Assembly: GCA_947036475.1 (NCBI GenBank)
Contig: CAMQRG010000008.1
Span: 1 to 22,398 of the forward strand
DNA: 22,398 bases
Direction of reading: 5' to 3'
From: an uncultured Clostridia bacterium
GTDB taxonomy: Bacteria; Bacillota; Clostridia; Lachnospirales; Anaerotignaceae
Shown here: piece by piece, positions 1 through 5,316 of the stretch
Position numbering within the stretch: the stretch's first letter is position 1
Layout: every line of letters starts with the position of its first letter
Made by a program: the position numbers and the translations under genes
The notes under the pieces: generated by a model
What the model was told of the DNA's origin: nothing
Databases searched by the model: none
What the model saw: the letters and a program-made list of their open reading frames with translations, nothing else

Positions 1-8
1 ATATACTG

Positions 9-32
9 CCCTGCCGTATGCAGGGTTTTTTT
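9..32 (+). terminator. Intrinsic terminator of an upstream gene
   Basis: A perfect 6-bp stem (CCCTGC at 9-14 with GCAGGG at 20-25) is followed by seven T residues (26-32). This is a standard Rho-independent terminator on the plus strand. It closes a gene to the left of the window and separates it from the SOS promoter that follows. Confidence 0.75.
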
Positions 33-82
33 ATGCGGCTTTTCAAATTTCCGCATAAATCCCAAAATACAGAAAATTCCTC

Positions 83-111
83 TTGACGTGAGTAAAAAAT
101 AAAATTACAAT
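83..111 (+). promoter_or_regulatory. Sigma-A promoter of the SOS polymerase cassette
   Basis: TTGACG (83-88) and TACAAT (106-111) are separated by exactly 17 bp, a near-consensus vegetative promoter. Transcription would start around 118-120, inside the LexA box, and run into the polymerase gene starting at 171. Confidence 0.8.
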
Positions 112-117
112 AAATAC

Positions 118-129
118 GAACAATAGTTC
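118..129 (+). promoter_or_regulatory. LexA (SOS) operator
   Basis: GAAC (118-121), AATA, GTTC (126-129) matches the Gram-positive LexA core GAAC-N4-GTTC exactly and has a C on each flank. It lies directly downstream of the -10 box, over the expected transcription start, where bound LexA would block transcription. A weaker second match (GAAC-AAAA-TTTC, 141-152, one mismatch) lies 23 bp downstream. Confidence 0.8.
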
Positions 130-170
130 CTTTTTGATGAGAACAAAATTTCTGGATTGGAGGGGACAAA

Positions 171-1700
171 ATGGAAAATAACGGGCGTACCTATATCGCA
201 ATCGACTGCAAATCGTTTTACGCTTCCGTGGAGTGCTTGGAACGCGGGCTAGACCCGATGGCTACGAACCTTGTTGTTGCAGATGAAAGCCGGACGGATA
301 AAACGATATGCCTTGCCGTTTCTCCCTCCCTGAAAGCGTGCGGCATACCGGGCAGGCCGCGGCTGTTTGAAGTGGTACGGAAGGTCAGGGATGTGAACAG
401 GGAACGCCTGTCCCGCACTCCGAACCGCACTTTTACAGGAAAATCGTGTGACGCCAGGGAGTTGGCGGCATCGCCGGAACTGGAGTTGGATTATATCGTG
501 GCTGTCCCTCGTATGGCATACTACATACGGTGCAGCGCAGACATTTACCAGGTCTATTTGAAATATGTGGAGGCAAAGGACATTCACGTCTATTCCATAG
601 ACGAGGTATTCATAGATATTACAGACTACCTTGGATTTTATAAGCTGTCGGCCCGTGAGCTTGCTGTAAAAATTGTACGCGACGTCCAGAAAACGACCGG
701 CATTATTACAACGGTCGGCATTGGCACGAACCTTTATCTTGCCAAAGTCGCGATGGACATTGTGGCAAAACACGCGGAACCGGACGAAAATGGTACGCGG
801 ATCGCAGAGCTGGACGAAATGCGGTACCGTCATTTGCTTTGGGATCACCGACCGCTTACGGATTTCTGGCGGATCGGCAGGGGTTACGCAAAAAAACTGG
901 AAGAATACGGCATGTATACTATGGGAGATGTAGCGCGCTGCTCCCTTGGCAAAGACGGCGCGTTCCATAGTGAAAAGCTGCTTTATAAACTGTTCGGCGT
1001 GAACGCGGAACTGCTGATGGACCATGCATGGGGGATTGAGCCGTGTACGATAGCGGCAATTCATGCCTATAAACCGCAGGATAACAGCATTTCTTCGGGG
1101 CAGGTTCTGCAATGCCCGTATGACGCCACACACGCAAGGCTGGTTGTAAGGGAAATGGCGGATCTTCTTGCTTTTGACTTACTGGAAAAAGGTCTGGTGA
1201 CAGACCAGATTACACTGACAATCGGCTTTGACAGGCAGAACCTTGAAGATAACGCCATTCGGAAGCAGTATAAGGGAAAAGTGAAAACAGACTTTTATGG
1301 GCGGAAAGTTCCGGTTCATGCGCATGGGACGGAGCATATCGGCAGATATACCTCCTCGGCAAAATTGATTACCGACGCTGCCACAGTCATTTTTGACCGG
1401 ACGGTTGACAAAAAACTTTTGATCCGGCGTATTACAATAGAAGCCGCCCACGTCATAGAGGAAAAAGAAGCCGAGAAAAGGCATTCTGCACAGCAGCTGG
1501 ATTTATTCACGGACATTGCCGCAGAGCAGGTGCAAAAAGAGGAAGAGGACAAACTGCTGGAACGCGAACGGAAAGCGCAGCTTGCCATGCTCAGCATCCG
1601 GCAGAAATATGGAAAGAACGCCGTCCTGCGCGCCAGCAGCCTTGAGGAAGGCGCAACGGCGAAAAACCGTAATAACCAAATTGGCGGGCATAGAGCGTAA
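171..1700 (+). CDS. Y-family translesion DNA polymerase (UmuC/UvrX-like)
   Basis: This 509-residue protein is a Y-family error-prone polymerase that copies past DNA damage. The palm-domain start (AIDCKSFYASVE, metal-binding Asp12) and the catalytic YSIDEVF motif (Asp144, Glu145) are intact. A fingers/thumb region with GIGTNLYLAK follows, then the little-finger domain. Near the C-terminus, QLDLF (442-446) is a canonical beta-clamp binding motif. The ATG start follows a GGAGGGG ribosome site (159-165) at normal spacing. The gene is first in a two-gene cassette with the YolD-like gene and sits behind a LexA box, so it should be SOS-induced. The pairing with YolD is typical of mobile elements and prophages in Firmicutes (UvrX-YolD in Bacillus). 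The length is slightly above the usual ~420 residues because of a charged C-terminal tail. Confidence 0.93.
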   Translation: MENNGRTYIAIDCKSFYASVECLERGLDPMATNLVVADESRTDKTICLAVSPSLKACGIPGRPRLFEVVRKVRDVNRERLSRTPNRTFTGKSCDARELAASPELELDYIVAVPRMAYYIRCSADIYQVYLKYVEAKDIHVYSIDEVFIDITDYLGFYKLSARELAVKIVRDVQKTTGIITTVGIGTNLYLAKVAMDIVAKHAEPDENGTRIAELDEMRYRHLLWDHRPLTDFWRIGRGYAKKLEEYGMYTMGDVARCSLGKDGAFHSEKLLYKLFGVNAELLMDHAWGIEPCTIAAIHAYKPQDNSISSGQVLQCPYDATHARLVVREMADLLAFDLLEKGLVTDQITLTIGFDRQNLEDNAIRKQYKGKVKTDFYGRKVPVHAHGTEHIGRYTSSAKLITDAATVIFDRTVDKKLLIRRITIEAAHVIEEKEAEKRHSAQQLDLFTDIAAEQVQKEEEDKLLERERKAQLAMLSIRQKYGKNAVLRASSLEEGATAKNRNNQIGGHRA

Positions 1701-1717
1701 AAAGGGGGAGCTTATTC

Positions 1718-2164
1718 ATGAAAAATACAGATAGCGGCAATCCATATGCAGACATTATCCATCTTTCCCGCCCTGATTCCGGCAAATATCCGCATATGCC
1801 GATGGAGAAGCGGGCGGCGCAGTTCTCGCCCTTTGCCGCCCTGACCGGCCATCGTGCGGCAATATGGGAATCAGCTCGTTTGACAGAGGAAAAGCATGAG
1901 CTTCGTGAAGAAGAAAAAACTGCTATCGGGCAGAAACTCCACCTTTTGCATAGACAACAGCGGGAGCAGCCGGAAATTACCGTCACGCATTTTGTACCGG
2001 ATATGAAAAAACAGGGCGGGCAATATGTGAAAGTGACTGGACACGTCAAAAAGGTTGATGTACATGACGGGCGGCTTGTCCTGGCAAACGGAAATGAAAT
2101 ATATTTTGATGATATTAAGGAATTGGAGGGAGAACTGTTTGAAGGGCTGTTTGAAACGGATTAA
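1718..2164 (+). CDS. YolD-like protein
   Basis: This 148-residue protein starts 17 nt after the polymerase stop, behind a good AGGGGGAG ribosome site, and is almost certainly co-transcribed with it. It has the YolD-like family signature around residues 24-45 (HMPMEKRAAQFSPFAALTGH), a charged helical middle (residues ~50-85), and a small beta-rich C-terminal part (VKVTGHVKKVDVHDGRLVLANG). YolD proteins occur almost always beside Y-family polymerases in Firmicutes. They have been proposed to play a UmuD-like accessory role, but their biochemical function is not established. No membrane segment or signal peptide is visible. Regulation would be from the shared LexA-controlled promoter. Confidence 0.85.
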   Translation: MKNTDSGNPYADIIHLSRPDSGKYPHMPMEKRAAQFSPFAALTGHRAAIWESARLTEEKHELREEEKTAIGQKLHLLHRQQREQPEITVTHFVPDMKKQGGQYVKVTGHVKKVDVHDGRLVLANGNEIYFDDIKELEGELFEGLFETD

Positions 2165-2251
2165 GGGCGGGAATACACTGCTTTCTTATTGCACCGTGAA
2201 AGGAACTGGCATACTCCTTGGCGAAAATTTTCCACAGGCTTTTATTGGGGC

Positions 2252-2280
2252 TTGCATTTGCTCCCATTCCGTAATATAAT
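2252..2280 (+). promoter_or_regulatory. Promoter of the predicted small RNA
   Basis: TTGCAT (2252-2257) and a perfect TATAAT (2275-2280) lie 17 bp apart. No ORF with a ribosome site follows. The transcript would start near 2286-2288 and end at the terminator at 2348-2381. From the -10 box onward the sequence resembles the oppositely oriented promoter at 2521-2550. Confidence 0.6.
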
Positions 2281-2286
2281 AAGAGC

Positions 2287-2381
2287 AGAGGAAACAACCG
2301 TTTAAAGCGGTTGACCTAACTGTGTCTAGCTACTATTTAGTAGCCTTGACCGTTCCGGTGTCAGCGGAGCGGTCTTTTTTT
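2287..2381 (+). ncRNA. Candidate ~95-nt small RNA, antisense to the 33-codon gene
   Basis: Between a good promoter and a strong terminator lies a short transcript with three predicted hairpins: AACCG/CGGTT (loop TTTAAAG, ~2296-2312), the perfect palindrome GCTACTA-TT-TAGTAGC (2329-2344), and the terminator stem (2348-2374). It has no convincing ORF. Positions 2333-2381 are the exact complement of the last 16 codons and stop of the leftward 33-codon gene, so the two RNAs can base pair there. This resembles the convergent, 3'-overlapping geometry of type I toxin-antitoxin or copy-control RNAs. The function is inference; I do not recognise a named family. Confidence 0.5.
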
Positions 2382-2434
2382 ATGATAATGGATAGTTTAT
2401 GTAGCTTAAAGTTAAGCTCTATCTTTATCATCAT
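2333..2434 (-). CDS. 33-residue small protein of unknown function
   Basis: The ATG (two in a row, 2434-2429) is preceded by an excellent AAAGGAGGTG ribosome site (2441-2450), 8 nt away, which is the best reason to think it is translated. The product begins MMIKIELNFKLHKLSIIIKKDR, an alternating hydrophobic/charged stretch with a basic end and a polar C-terminus. It lacks the long hydrophobic helix of Fst or holin-like toxins. It has its own extended -10 promoter upstream (2521-2550). Its 3' half is complementary to the small RNA read from the other strand. I do not recognise the family. It could be a small element-encoded regulator, a type I toxin, or a leader peptide. Confidence 0.55.
   Translation of the reverse strand: MMIKIELNFKLHKLSIIIKKDRSADTGTVKATK
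2348..2381 (+). terminator. Intrinsic terminator of the small RNA
   Basis: GACCGTTCCG (2348-2357) pairs with CGGAGCGGTC (2365-2374) through a 7-nt loop, with one G-T pair, followed by seven T residues (2375-2381). This is a strong plus-strand terminator. It may also stop read-through from the yolD gene. Confidence 0.8.
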
Positions 2435-2486
2435 AAACGCCACCTCCTTTCGAGTTGGTTTTTCTACCTCCTCTCCATTTGATGGC

Positions 2487-2526
2487 CAACCGCTTTCGCC
2501 GTTTCCTCTGCCTGACACTTATTATA
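2487..2526 (-). repeat. Inverted copy of the small-RNA promoter/leader (partner at 2275-2313)
   Basis: Three exact blocks occur in the same order on opposite strands: TATAATAAG (2275-2283 plus; 2526-2518 minus), GCAGAGGAAAC (2285-2295 plus; 2511-2501 minus) and AAAGCGGTTG (2304-2313 plus; 2496-2487 minus). The spacings differ slightly: 1 versus 6 nt, and 8 versus 4 nt. Both convergent transcripts therefore start with related leaders, which suggests duplication and inversion or a shared regulator-binding site. Confidence 0.75.
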
Positions 2527-2550
2527 TCATACTTTGGCAGTTTTTGTCAT
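2521..2550 (-). promoter_or_regulatory. Extended -10 promoter of the 33-codon gene
   Basis: Read leftward, TGATATAAT (2529-2521) is an extended -10 box with perfect TATAAT. ATGACA (2550-2545) gives a 5/6 match to the -35 consensus at 18 bp. The leader is about 80 nt and contains a second purine-rich GAGAGGAGG run before the real ribosome site. Confidence 0.6.
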
Positions 2551-2584
2551 AAAAAATTGGGGAATTACAACCTCTTAGCAAAAA

Positions 2585-3478
2585 TCACAATTTCGACAAT
2601 ATTTTCCCATACACCTGCTTTTTCCCATTATCATACCTTGAAATAGTAATCAGCACCGAATCCCCAATGTAAAACTCCTCTTTGAAATAATTGGGGGAAT
2701 ACAAGCACATACAGGTCGTATCGTCAGACAGCCGGCAGAACACGCCGCCCGCATAGGTGCCGCTGATGACCGCTTTCCGCGTAGACCCGACAGGGTGACG
2801 TTTCTCCGCGCCATAAAACGGGTTCGGGTTCACCTCCTTCACAGAAATTTCAATCGTGCCTGCCTGCTGGTCTGAGGCTTTCAGCCTTGCGGAAATCTCC
2901 TGCCCGGGCTTATATTCCTCCCGCAGGTCGGCGATTGCCGTATAGCTCAGCTCGCGGTTGCGGATAGAAATATCGAAGCCGTTGCACTCCACCAGAATCC
3001 GTTTCGGGCCGACGACCAGCACATTACATTGCAGAATCCTGCCCGCCTCGTTTTTCTGCCTATCGCGGAAGAAGCGGTTGCGGGCATAGCCCAGTGCCAT
3101 GCGGCGGGACGCAATCGCGCACTCGCCCTCCCTGTCCACGTTCGTAATGACATAATCCACCTTTGCCCCGACCATTCTGCGCACAACATACTCCGGCATA
3201 GGCACGTCGGCGTTATACCAGATTTCCGGCGCGGGGATAATGACCTTTACCCTGAAATCCATCAGCACAAGGCACTGGATCTCGCGGGCTTCGGTTTCGC
3301 CTGTTTCGGGGCTGCGCACAGCAAGCCGGTGCGACTCCACGCCGATTATTGTACCTGTCAGCGGTGTCCTGGAGCGATAGGACGCATAAATCGACGTCCA
3401 TTCCCTCTGTTGTTCCGGCGACAAATCCCTATCCATTTCGTTATAATCCACGTCGTAAAAAGACATATTTTTCTCCAT
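2585..3478 (-). CDS. S1-domain (OB-fold) RNA-binding-like protein
   Basis: This 297-residue protein resembles element-encoded S1-domain proteins. Two OB-fold-like segments are visible. One lies at about residues 148-212, with the pattern VLVVGPKRILVECNGF...ISIRNREL...YKPGQEISARLK. The other is at about 225-297 and ends in GDSVLITISRYDNGKKQVYGKIL. The N-terminal part (residues 35-130) may be a third, divergent OB fold. It is the last gene of the leftward cluster. Its ATG has an ideal AGGAGG site (3485-3490). An RNA-binding or translation-associated role is inferred from the fold only. No strong terminator follows the stop, only a short T-run before the next promoter. A repeat element lies directly upstream. 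Confidence 0.65.
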   Translation of the reverse strand: MEKNMSFYDVDYNEMDRDLSPEQQREWTSIYASYRSRTPLTGTIIGVESHRLAVRSPETGETEAREIQCLVLMDFRVKVIIPAPEIWYNADVPMPEYVVRRMVGAKVDYVITNVDREGECAIASRRMALGYARNRFFRDRQKNEAGRILQCNVLVVGPKRILVECNGFDISIRNRELSYTAIADLREEYKPGQEISARLKASDQQAGTIEISVKEVNPNPFYGAEKRHPVGSTRKAVISGTYAGGVFCRLSDDTTCMCLYSPNYFKEEFYIGDSVLITISRYDNGKKQVYGKILSKL

Positions 3479-3495
3479 AAAATTCCTCCTTGTTT

Positions 3496-3663
3496 AAGAC
3501 CGCGGGGCTCTGCCCCGCCTCCCCGCAAGGGCTCTCAGCCCTTGACCCTTCTGCCGCCGCAGCAGCGGGCTAAAAGCCCGCTACATATGCGGCGGAAAAT
3601 AAAGTTTAGGGTCAAGCCCTTTTCAAAGGGCTTGCAGGGTTTGGGACAGAGTCCCAAGGTCTT
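3496..3663. repeat. Intergenic palindromic element, copy A (168 bp)
   Basis: It is bounded by AAGACC and GGTCTT. In order it contains a GGGGC/GCCCC hairpin, an AAGGGCT/AGCCCTT hairpin, a central CCGCCGCA/TGCGGCGG stem enclosing a second hairpin (AGCGGGC/GCCCGCT), an AAGCCC/GGGCTT hairpin and a GGGAC/GTCCC hairpin. The two ~55-bp arms are inverted copies of each other. The asymmetric core AAATAAAGTTTAGGGTC is on the plus strand. It lies between the DUF5697-like stop and the ribosome site of the S1-domain gene. Confidence 0.85.
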
Positions 3664-3677
3664 TTGTGTTTAGTCGT

Positions 3678-4178
3678 TTACTTGAAAAATTGGTACTCCC
3701 CGCTTTCTTTTTGTACAGCGAAATAGCAGTTCTCCGGCGCCTGTATGTATTTCCGCTGCTCCGCGCTACTCAGGACGAAAATGATTGTCAGCAGCTTCGC
3801 GTCCGCCCGCAGGCGCATCGGTGCGATGTACTCCATGCCCTCGCCGACCATCGTCACGCCAAACGTCCGCCCCTGCGCCGAAAACACCAGCGTGAAGCCC
3901 TTCCCGCCCTTCGCGGCAAAATCCATCTTCCCGCCCGTCAGTGCCATTGCCACATCAACGGCACGAATGACGTCATAATCGGGCTTCCTGCCGGGCAGCA
4001 TCACAAACGCATCGTCCGCCTGCACCCTCCCCATCGTGGCAAGCTGCGCCAGCATACGCATAACGTGTTCCGGACGGGAGCCATACCTCGCCGCGGCAAA
4101 CTGCCCGATATGCCGCCTGCGCAGACAGTCCAGCTCGCCCAGCAATTCCAGTATCCCCGCCTGCGGCACTGTCAGCAT
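3678..4178 (-). CDS. DUF5697-like winged-helix protein
   Basis: This 166-residue cytosolic protein starts 1 nt after the repA stop, with an AGGGGGAGG site inside the end of repA, so translation is probably coupled. The N-terminal ~60 residues (MLTVPQAGILELLGELDCLR...RPEHVMRMLAQLATMGRV) look like a winged-helix fold. The C-terminal half is a mixed alpha/beta region with an FAAKGGKGFTLVFSAQG stretch. I recognise it as similar to DUF5697 proteins found next to replication genes of Clostridia mobile elements. A role in DNA binding or replication control is inferred from position. It ends 14 bp before repeat copy A. Confidence 0.6.
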   Translation of the reverse strand: MLTVPQAGILELLGELDCLRRRHIGQFAAARYGSRPEHVMRMLAQLATMGRVQADDAFVMLPGRKPDYDVIRAVDVAMALTGGKMDFAAKGGKGFTLVFSAQGRTFGVTMVGEGMEYIAPMRLRADAKLLTIIFVLSSAEQRKYIQAPENCYFAVQKESGEYQFFK

Positions 4179-4179
4179 A

Positions 4180-5316
4180 TCAACCTCCCCCTTTCCCGTT
4201 CTGCCTGAGAAAATTCAGGTAGGGATCAACCATCAGGTCGCTCTCCGTTTCCATGATGGAGTTGAACAGTACCGCGACGATATACGCGCTGCTGTTGCGG
4301 ATTTTCCGGTCGGTATTGCTGGTGATTTTCCCGATTGCCGCCTGCAAAACGTGGTAATCCAGTTTCTCTAAGTTCTGCCGTATGTACCCGTTCGGGTAGA
4401 CCGCATCACCGACCTTAAGGCTCTGCGTATAGTACAGCCGCTCGATTGCCTGCCGCATCACCTCCGCCTGCTTCTCCGGCAGGAAGTTCACACCGGACTG
4501 CGTAACCAGCCTCCGTATCTCTCTGGCGTCAGCGTCCCGTCCCGTCTTTGACATTGACTTTGACTGACTTTCTATTACACTATTCTCTATTTTTCTTTTA
4601 TCTATTATACTGGGCGGCGGATTCGGCGGTTCTTGAACTCCCGATTTGGCGGTTTTAGAACCGCCGTTTTGACGGTTCTTGAACTCCCGTTCCGGCGGTT
4701 CTGACGGATTTTGGGGCAGATTCTCTCCGTGTTTTCCATCTTTATCCACAGTTCCGTCTATGCTATCCACAGATTTTTCCTGCTTTTGCACAGGAAAATC
4801 TTTTTTGTCGACAGGAATCTTATTGTTATCCACAGCATTGTCCACAGATTCCTCATCATCAAGAACCTCCAATTCGGCGGTTCTGCTTTCTTCCGGCAGG
4901 GGATCGAGCGGGCCGCCGAAGGATTCCACCGCGTCCGTTTCGGAAACCTCCACGCTGGCAAGATAAATCTGGTTGGCAAACCCGCGCCCGCAGCGTTTCT
5001 CCCAAATGAGCTGGTACGCTTTCAATTCATTCATCGCCGCAGAAACGCGCTTTTCATTGACGCCCAGCTTTTCCGCCAGTTCACGCCTGGTATAAATCAC
5101 ATAAACCTCGCCCTCGCCATTGATCCAGCCATTATGCTTGGAAAGCTGGAAACGGTTGAACAGCAGCATATAGACGAATTTCGCCTCCATGCCCAGCGGC
5201 ATATACCGCCTGTCCTCCAGCAGCCAGCGCGGGAATTGCAGATGGTAAAACTGCACAACATCACTTTGCTTCATCAGCCCGTAATCGGGGCGGTTGTTCC
5301 GTTCTTCCTGTTTCAT
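4180..5316 (-). CDS. repA: RepA_N-family replication initiator with DUF6017-like C-terminus
   Basis: This 378-residue protein has the RepA_N N-terminal domain (residues ~12-120), with the hallmark FYHLQFPRWLLED, KFVYMLLFNRFQLS and RRELAEKLGVNEKRVSAAMNEL (winged helix). This domain binds the origin in plasmids such as pAD1 and pSK41. Residues ~130-250 are a polar linker encoded by the origin-like DNA described separately. Residues ~265-370 form a helical C-terminal domain of the DUF6017 type. The start codon overlaps the virD4 stop (ATGA) behind GGAGGAG, so the two are translationally coupled. Placing the initiator inside the transfer operon would link copy number to transfer-gene expression. 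It implies the element can replicate autonomously, permanently or transiently. Confidence 0.88.
   Translation of the reverse strand: MKQEERNNRPDYGLMKQSDVVQFYHLQFPRWLLEDRRYMPLGMEAKFVYMLLFNRFQLSKHNGWINGEGEVYVIYTRRELAEKLGVNEKRVSAAMNELKAYQLIWEKRCGRGFANQIYLASVEVSETDAVESFGGPLDPLPEESRTAELEVLDDEESVDNAVDNNKIPVDKKDFPVQKQEKSVDSIDGTVDKDGKHGENLPQNPSEPPEREFKNRQNGGSKTAKSGVQEPPNPPPSIIDKRKIENSVIESQSKSMSKTGRDADAREIRRLVTQSGVNFLPEKQAEVMRQAIERLYYTQSLKVGDAVYPNGYIRQNLEKLDYHVLQAAIGKITSNTDRKIRNSSAYIVAVLFNSIMETESDLMVDPYLNFLRQNGKGGG
4549..4616. other. AT-rich candidate DNA-unwinding region
   Basis: This very T/A-rich stretch inside repA contains runs such as CTATTTTTCTTTTATC and lies directly beside the iteron array, in otherwise GC-rich coding DNA. 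Next to iterons and DnaA boxes it is the natural place for strand opening. The assignment is inference from composition and position. Confidence 0.5.
4621..4712. repeat. Four 23-bp iterons inside repA
   Basis: CGGTT(C/T)T recurs at 4627, 4650, 4673 and 4696, exactly 23 bp apart. Each unit has the form NTTNGGCGGTTCTTGAACTCCCG with some variation; unit 2 also carries the reverse complement AGAACCGCC. A further exact ATTCGGCGGTTCT lies at 4872-4884. Because 23 is not a multiple of three, the repeat is not a peptide repeat, so selection is at DNA level. RepA_N plasmids are known to carry their origin within the rep gene, and these are the likely RepA binding sites. Confidence 0.8.
4742..4846 (+). 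other. DnaA-box cluster (part of the putative origin)
   Basis: Two perfect DnaA boxes (TTATCCACA at 4742-4750 and 4826-4834) and two one-mismatch boxes (CTATCCACA 4763-4771; TTGTCCACA 4838-4846) lie on the same strand. They are just outside the iteron array and within the repA linker. With the iterons and AT-rich stretch they complete a theta-type origin. Confidence 0.78.

Noticed and set aside
249..1133. 294-codon minus-strand frame opposite the Y-family polymerase
   Set aside because: The plus-strand gene is unmistakable, with catalytic motifs, promoter and ribosome site. The antisense product has no recognisable features.
2115..2297. 60-codon minus-strand frame overlapping the yolD end
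   Set aside because: It has no ribosome site and lies opposite the end of yolD and the small-RNA promoter.
2322..2552. 76-codon plus-strand frame in the small-RNA region
   Set aside because: It starts inside the predicted small RNA without a ribosome site and is interrupted by the strong terminator at 2348-2381.
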